Positions 43,671 through 50,051 of a stretch of 64,000 nt of DNA are shown here, one piece after another. The DNA comes from Parvularculaceae bacterium (GTDB lineage: Bacteria > Pseudomonadota > Alphaproteobacteria > Caulobacterales > Parvularculaceae). Below the pieces are notes generated by a model. It was not told the DNA's origin. It did no database searches and was given only the letters and a program-made list of their open reading frames with translations. Where the stretch lies: positions 124,001 through 188,000 of the forward strand of contig JACADZ010000078.1 in the NCBI GenBank assembly GCA_013389105.1, given 5' to 3'. The translations under genes were made by a program, and so were the position numbers. How positions within the stretch are numbered: the first letter of the stretch is position 1; each line of letters opens with the position of its first letter.

Positions 43671-45251
43671 ATGCCAAGAGTTCTCATTTCCGACGCCCTA
43701 AGCGACGCCGCCGTCAACATCTTCAAGGAGCGCGGCGTCGACGTCGACTACCTCCCGGATCTTGGGAAGGACAAGGACAAGCTCCTGTCCGCTATCGATA
43801 AATATGAAGGCCTCGCCATTCGCTCGACCACCAAGGCGACCTCCGCCGTCATCAAGGCAGGATCCCGCCTTAAGGTGATAGGCCGCGCGGGCATCGGCGT
43901 CGACAATGTGGATATCCCGGCCGCGACGGCCGCCGGAATTGTGGTGATGAACACGCCTTACGGCAACGCCGTCACGACGGCCGAACACGCCATCGCCATG
44001 ATGTTCGCTCTCGCCCGGCAACTGCCGCTGGCCAGCGCCTCCACGCACGCCGGCAAGTGGGAGAAGAACCGCTTCATGGGCGTCGAGCTCTTTGGCAAGA
44101 CGCTCGGCGTGATCGGCTGCGGCAATATCGGCTCCTTCGTCGCCGAGCGCGCCATCGGCCTCAAGCTCCGCGTCATCGCCTACGATCCGTTCCTCACCGA
44201 CGCGCGGGCCGTCGAGCTTGGCGTCGAGAAGGTCGACCTTCCCGCCCTGCTCGAACGCTCGGACATCATCACGCTCCACACGCCCCTGACCGATCAGACG
44301 AAAAACATTCTGAGTGCGGAGAACCTGAAGAAGACGAAAAAAGGGGTATTCATCGTCAATTGCGCGCGCGGCGGCCTTGTCGACGAAGCGGCGCTGAAGG
44401 CGCTGCTCGATTCAGGACATATCGCCGGCGCCGGGCTCGACGTATTCGCGGAAGAGCCCGCGACCAGCCACCCGCTCTTCGGACATGATCGGGTCGTCGC
44501 CACGCCGCACCTTGGCGCCTCAACGCGCGAGGCCCAGGAAAACGTCGCGATCCAGATCGCCGAGCAGATGGCCGACTACCTCATGAGAGGCGCGGTCTCG
44601 AACGCGCTGAACAGTCCTTCGATCACGGCCGAGGAAGCGCCGCGGCTTCGTCCCTTCATTCGTCTTGCCGAGCTCCTCGGGCTGTTTGCCGGCCAGCTCA
44701 CGGAGACCAGCGTCAAGGCGGTTGAAGTCGTTTACTCAGGCGGAGTCGCGAAGCTGAACACCCGGCCGATGACGGCGGCCGCCATCGCCGGCGTGCTCCG
44801 GCCGATGCTTGCCGAGGTGAACATTGTAAACGCTCCCGTAATCGCCCGGGATCGCGGCGTCGCCATCGCCGAGACCTATCGCGACGACGCGCAGAACTTC
44901 GAAAGCGTCATTCGCCTGCGCATCGTCACTGAGCGGCAGGACCGGTCGATTTCGGGGGCGCTGTTTGGCCAGACGCCGCGCGTCGTCGAGATCAAGGGCG
45001 TCGAGATGGAGGCGTCCTTTGCGCCCCACATGCTTTACGTCACCAATGAGGACAAACCGGGGTTCATCGGCGCGCTCGGCCAGATCCTCGGCGACGCGAA
45101 CGTAAACATTGCAACCTTCAACCTCGGCCGTTCAGGGCCCGGCGCGGACGCCATTGCGCTGCTGGCGGTCGACGATGCGGTCAATGAAACCGTCCTGAAG
45201 CGCGTGCGGTCGCTCCCCCATGTGAAGCAGGCGAAGGCCCTAAAGTTCTAG
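43671..45251 (+). CDS. serA: D-3-phosphoglycerate dehydrogenase, long form
   Basis: 526 residues: N-terminal substrate/nucleotide domains, an intervening ASB domain (about 320-450) and a C-terminal ACT domain (LYVTNEDKPGFIGALGQILG). GVIGCGNIGSFVAERAIGL binds NAD. The catalytic Arg lies in NCARGGLVDEAAL and the His in ATPHLGASTREAQEN. It oxidises 3-phosphoglycerate in the first step of serine synthesis. I chose the ATG at 43671 (MPRVLISDALS); an in-frame 43593 start adds a tail without family match. An inverted repeat follows the stop. Confidence 0.95.
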   Translation: MPRVLISDALSDAAVNIFKERGVDVDYLPDLGKDKDKLLSAIDKYEGLAIRSTTKATSAVIKAGSRLKVIGRAGIGVDNVDIPAATAAGIVVMNTPYGNAVTTAEHAIAMMFALARQLPLASASTHAGKWEKNRFMGVELFGKTLGVIGCGNIGSFVAERAIGLKLRVIAYDPFLTDARAVELGVEKVDLPALLERSDIITLHTPLTDQTKNILSAENLKKTKKGVFIVNCARGGLVDEAALKALLDSGHIAGAGLDVFAEEPATSHPLFGHDRVVATPHLGASTREAQENVAIQIAEQMADYLMRGAVSNALNSPSITAEEAPRLRPFIRLAELLGLFAGQLTETSVKAVEVVYSGGVAKLNTRPMTAAAIAGVLRPMLAEVNIVNAPVIARDRGVAIAETYRDDAQNFESVIRLRIVTERQDRSISGALFGQTPRVVEIKGVEMEASFAPHMLYVTNEDKPGFIGALGQILGDANVNIATFNLGRSGPGADAIALLAVDDAVNETVLKRVRSLPHVKQAKALKF

Positions 45252-45581
45252 GGCCCATTCCGAAAAGCGCGACGCCGCCTTCGGAACGACCCGAAAACCA
45301 CGGCCACGCTTCCCCGCTCGCCTTCGGAAACATGGTCTAACGACGCCCGCTATTCGATGCTGAAGGCGGGAGCGCCGTCCCCGTAAACACGGCGCCAGTC
45401 GGCCGAGGCCCGCCGTGGACCTCTCGGGCGGACGAAAAGTCTCCGGAGGCCGGTTGCTGCTGTTCTCAACAATCTCATCATGGTGTCGCTCCCGTCTCTC
45501 CCGCGCCCGATCCGTCGGCGCTTCTCGGGTAATGTGGCGGGCGCGGGACTGCCTGCCTGTTACCGGCATCACAGGTCGCGA
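45252..45581. other. Intergenic region after serA
   Basis: 330 bases between the convergent serA and glycosyltransferase genes. TTCCGAA (45258-45264) and TTCGGAA (45280-45286) form an inverted repeat seven bases after the serA stop, a possible terminator or REP-like element without a T-run. The rest shows no gene, RNA or promoter that I can support. Confidence 0.55.
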
Positions 45582-47051
45582 TCAGTTGATGCGGCGAAGC
45601 GCGTCCGCACGCCTCTCCCGCGCGGCGGCGCTCAAGCCGTGGACGGTCTTCTCCCAGTGGTGCGGGTTCTGAAAGAGCTGAAATACGGCGCGCCACGCGG
45701 CGATCGATGCGAGCTGCCAGTAGATCGGGGCGAGCAGCGCGTAGGGAACGAGCCGCCGCCAGCCGCGCCGCGCCGGCGCGACCGCGGCGAGGAATACAAG
45801 CAGCAGATTGCCGGCGACCAGCGCGGCGAGGTTCGCGGCCTCGATCGCTGGAGGATAGGCTGTCTGGGCGGCAAGCGGCCACACAAGCGCCAGCGCCCAC
45901 AGCAGCGGGCTGAGAAGCGCGCTAAGGACATTGCCGGCGACAAAGAGCTGGAGAGCGGCGATGCCGCGCCATCCCGCGGCGCGGCGAAAGGCGTGCGGGT
46001 CGCGCATGTGGACAAGCCAGGTTTGCATGTAGCCCTTCATCCAGCGCGAACGCTGGCGGATCCAGTTGCCGAGCCTGCAATTGGCCTCTTCGAAAGTCGT
46101 CGAATCGAGGACCTTGGTGCGATAGCCAAGCCGCGCGAGCCGGAGGCCAAGATCGGCGTCTTCCGTCACGTTGCAGGGATCCCAGCCGCCGACGCTGCGC
46201 AGGATGTCCGTGCGGAAAATATTCGACGTGCCGCCGAGGGGTATCGGCATCCTCAGACGTTCGAGCGCGGGAAGCAGCAGGTCGAACCACAGCGCATATT
46301 CGAGCGCAAAAAGGCGGGTCAAGAAATTGTCGTCGGCGTTGAAGAAATTGAGCCGCGCCTGCAGGCAGGCGAGGTGGGGAGCCCCATGCGCGAACATGGC
46401 CGCTGCTTTGCGAAGCTGATCTGGTTCGGGCTCGTCCTCGGCGTCGTAGATGACGACGAACTCGCCGCGCGCCCCCGCAAGTCCGAAATTGCAGGCCTTC
46501 GGTTTTGTCTTCGGACCGCCCTCCGGCACGATCACGCAGTCGAATCGCCGATCTAGGCCAAGGCGGAACGCCTCGGCGATCGTCGCCCTGTCCGTCTCTT
46601 CGAGGAGCAGTTTGATGTCGAGCTTTTCGACCGGGTAGTCGAGACGCGCCAATGCGTCGGCGAGCGTCGGCAGGCCTTCAGCCTCGTCATGCACGGGGAG
46701 CAGGATGGTGACCGTCGGCAGAATGTCCTCCGTCGTCGGGAACGCAACCGGCTTCGGCGCGCCCCCGGATCCGATGACCGCGAGGGCCGCCCGAAATAGG
46801 ATCGAGAGCAGGAAGAACGTCGACGCCGCGAGGCTGACGCAGGCGAGCGTCAAGATCGGCGACGCGATCATGAGGGTTGCAAGGATTGCGGCCGCGAACC
46901 CCGCCGCCAGCTTCTGCCGCGAGGTCAGCAGGAAGTGCGCCGAAAGTCCGGGCGACCGGCGCCGAAGTCCGAAGATCGCCGCATCAAGGTGCGCGTCCCG
47001 CATGTTTCGCTGCGGCGGCGCGGCGGGGACATCGACGCGCGCCTCGGACAC
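45582..47051 (-). CDS. Family 2 membrane glycosyltransferase, XagB-like
   Basis: About 489 residues. Two membrane helices at about 40-90 precede the GT2 catalytic domain: TVTILLPVHDEAEGLPTLAD, VVIYDAEDEPEPDQLRKAAA, NVTEDADLGLRLARLGYRT and RQRSRWMKGYMQTWLVHMRD (QxxRW), which mark a processive polysaccharide synthase. Several helices follow. The combination resembles XagB-type synthases. A GTG at 47051 has GGAG at seven bases and starts two bases after the upstream stop; the ATG at 47003 has no ribosome binding site, so I prefer GTG. Confidence 0.85.
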   Translation of the reverse strand: MSEARVDVPAAPPQRNMRDAHLDAAIFGLRRRSPGLSAHFLLTSRQKLAAGFAAAILATLMIASPILTLACVSLAASTFFLLSILFRAALAVIGSGGAPKPVAFPTTEDILPTVTILLPVHDEAEGLPTLADALARLDYPVEKLDIKLLLEETDRATIAEAFRLGLDRRFDCVIVPEGGPKTKPKACNFGLAGARGEFVVIYDAEDEPEPDQLRKAAAMFAHGAPHLACLQARLNFFNADDNFLTRLFALEYALWFDLLLPALERLRMPIPLGGTSNIFRTDILRSVGGWDPCNVTEDADLGLRLARLGYRTKVLDSTTFEEANCRLGNWIRQRSRWMKGYMQTWLVHMRDPHAFRRAAGWRGIAALQLFVAGNVLSALLSPLLWALALVWPLAAQTAYPPAIEAANLAALVAGNLLLVFLAAVAPARRGWRRLVPYALLAPIYWQLASIAAWRAVFQLFQNPHHWEKTVHGLSAAARERRADALRRIN

Positions 47052-47052
47052 G

Positions 47053-47856
47053 TCAGAACTCCGCCCACAGAGCGACGAAATACCCCGCCCCGCGTTCGAG
47101 ATTGCGTGACGCCGCCTCGTAGGAGACGCCGGCCTGCACCGACCATCGCTGGCCCTGGCGCCATACAAGCGAAGGTTGAAGGATCAGGACGTCGTAGTCG
47201 GCGCCTCCCGGCTTCTCATTGCGCAATGAGAGACGCGACTGCGCCTCCACGAGAACGAGAAGTCGCCGGGTCGGCTCAAGTCCGAGCAGCACGTCGCCAC
47301 GAATCTGGTCGGCGCCGTCGCCGAACCGTCGCCTGTACCCGGCCTCCGCCGTCGCGTAGACCTTGAAGGGCTCGCTGATCAAACTGCGGCCGTAAAGGAC
47401 GCGCAGTTCGGCGTCGATTCCGTCGCTGAAAACGCCGGGCCGACCGCCCTGCTCAAATCGCGTCGGCGTGATCCCGGTCGCCTTGACGCTCAACGCGCCT
47501 TGCCGGCCGTTGAGGACGGCGTATTGAACGCTCGCCTCGATCTCGGCGATCCCGTCGACCTGCGACTCGAAGAAGCCGTCGTAAAATCGCGCATGGCCGT
47601 AAACGATTTTCGCGCCGAGCGTCACGCCGCGGAGCAATCCGTATTCGGCATAAACGTCGCCGTCGAAGCGTTCGAAAACAGGCGCTCCCCCGCCGCCGAC
47701 CGGCGCTTCGTCGCCTGTCGACTTGAAGTAATTGGTCTTCGCGGCCACGAAGAGCCGACCTTCCTCGCGCGGCCATGGCGAGGCGGCCGCTGCGGTCGCC
47801 GTGCTGAGCAATGCTGTCGCGAGCAGGCTCGCGCGTGCGACGCTGCAGGTCATCAA
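47053..47856 (-). CDS. Putative outer-membrane beta-barrel protein, XagA-like
   Basis: 267 residues with a signal peptide (VARASLLATALLSTATAAAA). The mature part alternates short amphipathic strands and turns (YAEYGLLRGVTLGAKIVYGH, ASVQYAVLNGRQGALSVKA, VEAQSRLSLRNEKPGGADYD) and ends in an aromatic strand (AGYFVALWAEF), as outer-membrane barrels do. PWPREEGRLFVAAKTNYFKS resembles XagA proteins. It is translated just before the XagB-like synthase (two-base gap), so a role in exporting or anchoring that polysaccharide is likely but inferred. Confidence 0.75.
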   Translation of the reverse strand: MMTCSVARASLLATALLSTATAAAASPWPREEGRLFVAAKTNYFKSTGDEAPVGGGGAPVFERFDGDVYAEYGLLRGVTLGAKIVYGHARFYDGFFESQVDGIAEIEASVQYAVLNGRQGALSVKATGITPTRFEQGGRPGVFSDGIDAELRVLYGRSLISEPFKVYATAEAGYRRRFGDGADQIRGDVLLGLEPTRRLLVLVEAQSRLSLRNEKPGGADYDVLILQPSLVWRQGQRWSVQAGVSYEAASRNLERGAGYFVALWAEF

Positions 47857-47999
47857 AGCCTCGCTGAGCGGAGGTGTCCCGGATCAACAGGGCAAGACTT
47901 GAACTCGACTGATGGCGACTTATCCGGCGGCCCCTCAAGACTTGAGCAGGGTAAAGCCGGACAGTCCCGACGCCAGCAATCTGCAGTTGTGGGGAAAAA

Positions 48000-48401
48000 T
48001 CAGGAGGCGGCGCGAGCCGGCGTCGAAACCGGGCCGGCGACAACGCCGATTTCAGCGAGCTTGGTCTGCAGCGCCGGAGCGTCGAACGGCTTCAGAATGT
48101 GATGCGCGGCGCCGGCGGCTCGGGCGAGCGTGAACTGCTGGTGATCGTTCTCTGTCGCAATGAGGACGATGACAGGGCGCAGCTCCGGCTCGAACGCGCC
48201 GACGCCGCGCAGGAAGTCGAGGGCGCCGAACTGCGGCAGATCCCAGTCAAGCAGGACGGCGTCCGGCTTCTTTTCGCGGCACATTTCAACGGCGGCGGCG
48301 GCGTCAGCCGCCTCGCGCGTTTCGACCCCGAGATCCTTCAGTATGCGGACGGATATCTCCCGCATGATGGCGGAATCTTCGACGATAACGACGTTCTTCA
48401 T
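48000..48401 (-). CDS. Single-domain response regulator
   Basis: 133 residues, a lone receiver domain: NVVIVEDSAIMREISVRILK gives the acidic pair, VLLDWDLPQFGALDFLRGV the phosphorylated Asp (second D of LLDWD), IVLIATENDHQQFTLARA the conserved Thr, and HHILKPFDAPALQTKL the Lys. There is no output domain, so it acts by protein contact or as a phosphate sink. It follows chpT by 73 bases on the same strand and is a plausible partner of that phosphorelay, though it is not CpdR by obvious features. Confidence 0.9.
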   Translation of the reverse strand: MKNVVIVEDSAIMREISVRILKDLGVETREAADAAAAVEMCREKKPDAVLLDWDLPQFGALDFLRGVGAFEPELRPVIVLIATENDHQQFTLARAAGAAHHILKPFDAPALQTKLAEIGVVAGPVSTPARAAS

Positions 48402-48474
48402 GGGTCTGTCCCGTTACGGCGCAATCGAGCGCGGCGGCGTCGAGGACCCTAGCTCGTGCTTGGTTAGTCCTGCG

Positions 48475-49134
48475 TTAACGGGCTGCGACCCGCTTCGTCG
48501 CGCTGACGAACCTCCCCTTGAGGACGACCCGCTCGCCCTCGAGCGCCGCGTCGACGCCGCCCCCGGTTTCGCGGGCGAGGAGCCCGGCGATATAGGCCGG
48601 CGCAAATTTCGGCTTCAACTCCGCGACGTCTCCTGCGAGAGCTGAAAGAAGTTCGGCATGCAGCATGGCGCGCGGACCCGCCGCTTCGACAAGGTAGCCT
48701 TCGCCCGTCGCGCTGACCGTCACCTTGCCGCCCCGCGGCACGCAGTCGGCGGCCGCCTGCGCGAGAATGAGGACGACCTTCACCTCCTCTTTCGAGGCGA
48801 GGCCCGGCGGCACGCGCCAGTCGAGTTCAGCCTTGCACCAGTGGTAGATCTCCTTGATCGCCGCTTCGGCTTCCTCCATCGGGATCTGCGCGCCGAAGCC
48901 GCCGGCCGCGCCGTAAGCGAGGCGGGCGAACTTCAAAAGCGCGATCGACTTCTTCCCGCCGGACTTGATGAGATCGTTCGCCGCGTCGCGCATCGGCGGG
49001 TCGAGATCCTTGTCCTCAAGCACTTCAAGGCCGCTGCCGAGCGCGCCAACCGGATTGATGAGATCGTGGCAGACGCGGCTCGCGAGCAGTGACGCGAGAG
49101 CGACGGGGTCAAGAGGCTTCGAAACGCCGGACAT
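48475..49134 (-). CDS. chpT: Histidine phosphotransferase ChpT
   Basis: 219 residues. The dimerisation helix pair carries ASRVCHDLINPVGALGSGLE with the phosphorylated His, followed by a degenerate ATPase-like domain that does not bind ATP (VVLILAQAAADCVPRGGKVT). ChpT passes phosphate from CckA to CtrA and CpdR in the alphaproteobacterial cell cycle. GGAGGG precedes the ATG. Upstream lie a GANTC site (GATTC at 49176-49180) and GGTTAA (49191-49196), the reverse of a CtrA-like half-site. Confidence 0.93.
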   Translation of the reverse strand: MSGVSKPLDPVALASLLASRVCHDLINPVGALGSGLEVLEDKDLDPPMRDAANDLIKSGGKKSIALLKFARLAYGAAGGFGAQIPMEEAEAAIKEIYHWCKAELDWRVPPGLASKEEVKVVLILAQAAADCVPRGGKVTVSATGEGYLVEAAGPRAMLHAELLSALAGDVAELKPKFAPAYIAGLLARETGGGVDAALEGERVVLKGRFVSATKRVAAR

Positions 49135-49210
49135 GAAAGCGAGCCCTCCACAGCTTATGGAGCACTCTTACCGGCGATTCGGGTCCAAGAGGTTAATCAG
49201 GATTAGGAAT

Positions 49211-49227
49211 AAGCCTCCTTGAGGCTT
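49211..49227 (-). terminator. Possible terminator after ydbL
   Basis: AAGCCTC-CTT-GAGGCTT is a perfect 7-base stem with a 3-base loop between ydbL and chpT. There is no strong T-run on the minus strand after it, so the call is weak. Confidence 0.4.
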
Positions 49228-49263
49228 GCGCCCGGAATAAACGTCGCAGCCGCCTGGTCCGCC

Positions 49264-49611
49264 TCAGGGTTTTCTGAGCCACACGCCGCTGGGGTCCCGC
49301 ACGCACTGTCCCGACGGCGCCCCGTTCACTTGCTGCTCGGCGAAGATGGCGGCGGCCGTCTCCACGGTGATGCCGTTTTTCTCCGCGAAGTCGGCGTAGA
49401 TCGACTTGCGCTGCTGATTGTTGGCGCGCACCTCGCGCTTCAGGTTCGCGTCGGCCTTCGAAGCGTCGATGAAGCCGAGATAGCCGTCCGACTGTTCGCC
49501 AACAATGCATTGGGCCTTGGCGTCCTCGATCGCAGGGCTCGCGGCCGCGACAGCGCCCGAAAGGGCCAGGGCGCCCGCCGCCGTCAGCATCAAAATCGTC
49601 TTCTTCACCAT
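49264..49611 (-). CDS. ydbL: YdbL family protein (DUF1318)
   Basis: 115 residues with a signal peptide (ILMLTAAGALALSGAVAAAS). The mature domain has DAKAQCIVGEQSDGYLGFID and REVRANNQQRKSIYADFAEK, then TVETAAAIFAEQQV, the DUF1318 pattern. Two Cys (in QCIVG and GQCVRD) may pair. It is the third gene of ydbH-ynbE-ydbL, as in Escherichia coli, and probably assists YnbE/YdbH in the periplasm. I chose the ATG at 49611 for the signal peptide. Confidence 0.87.
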   Translation of the reverse strand: MVKKTILMLTAAGALALSGAVAAASPAIEDAKAQCIVGEQSDGYLGFIDASKADANLKREVRANNQQRKSIYADFAEKNGITVETAAAIFAEQQVNGAPSGQCVRDPSGVWLRKP

Positions 49612-49642
49612 CACTCTCCGCCGTCTCTCCCGCATCCTACGC

Positions 49643-49686
49643 GCGCGCTCCCGAAAAGTGGATGCCGGTTTTCGGGAAAAGCGCGC
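49643..49686. repeat. REP-like palindrome between ynbE and ydbL
   Basis: Two nested stems: GCGCGCT (49643-49649) with AGCGCGC (49680-49686), and CCCGAAAA (49650-49657) with TTTTCGGG (49669-49676), with a 3-base bulge. The core GAAAAGTGGATGCCGGTTTTC is like the dispersed GAAAAGTGG...CCGGTTTTC palindrome seen in many alphaproteobacterial intergenic regions. Here it falls inside an operon. Confidence 0.6.
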
Positions 49687-49694
49687 CGGACGCG

Positions 49695-49910
49695 CTAAAA
49701 CACATCCGGGTTCTTTGCGATCAGGTCCTGGACCTCCTTGTCCAGCTTGACCCTTACCTCCTGATCGATCTTGACGTTCAGATTGATCTCGATCGGCTTG
49801 TCCGGCGCCTCCACTTTCACCGTCGCGCAGGCGGCGAGAATAAAGCCGGCGCCGAGAATCGCGAACGCCGGCAGCCCCGCTTGCGCGGTTCGAATGACGC
49901 CTAAAGCCAT
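49695..49910 (-). CDS. ynbE: YnbE family lipoprotein
   Basis: 71 residues. A lipoprotein signal with lipobox LAAC (ILGAGFILAACATVKV) leads to a short domain, VEAPDKPIEINLNVKIDQEV and VRVKLDKEVQDLIAKNP, closely following the YnbE pattern. YnbE is an outer-membrane lipoprotein that partners YdbH in lipid transport between the membranes. It lies between ydbH and ydbL. Confidence 0.9.
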   Translation of the reverse strand: MALGVIRTAQAGLPAFAILGAGFILAACATVKVEAPDKPIEINLNVKIDQEVRVKLDKEVQDLIAKNPDVF

Positions 49911-50051
49911 GACCCAGCCTCTGTATGTTCGGCCCCGCGTCTGTTGCGGCCGCCGGTCGTCCGGCCAGTCGCGCGCGCAAGGTCCTTCGACGCGATTACC
50001 ATGGGTCGCCGATTTGGCGAAATGTAGGCCGGCTTGGGGCGGGCGCCGCCT

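Noticed and set aside
45420-45581. Cobalamin riboswitch after serA
   Set aside because: A GCCTGCC-containing stretch suggested a B12 box, but the box sequence and stems do not fit on either strand.
49187-49210. Full CtrA site TTAA-N7-TTAA before chpT
   Set aside because: Only GGTTAA and GATTAG are present and the spacing does not fit the full consensus, so only a half-site is noted.
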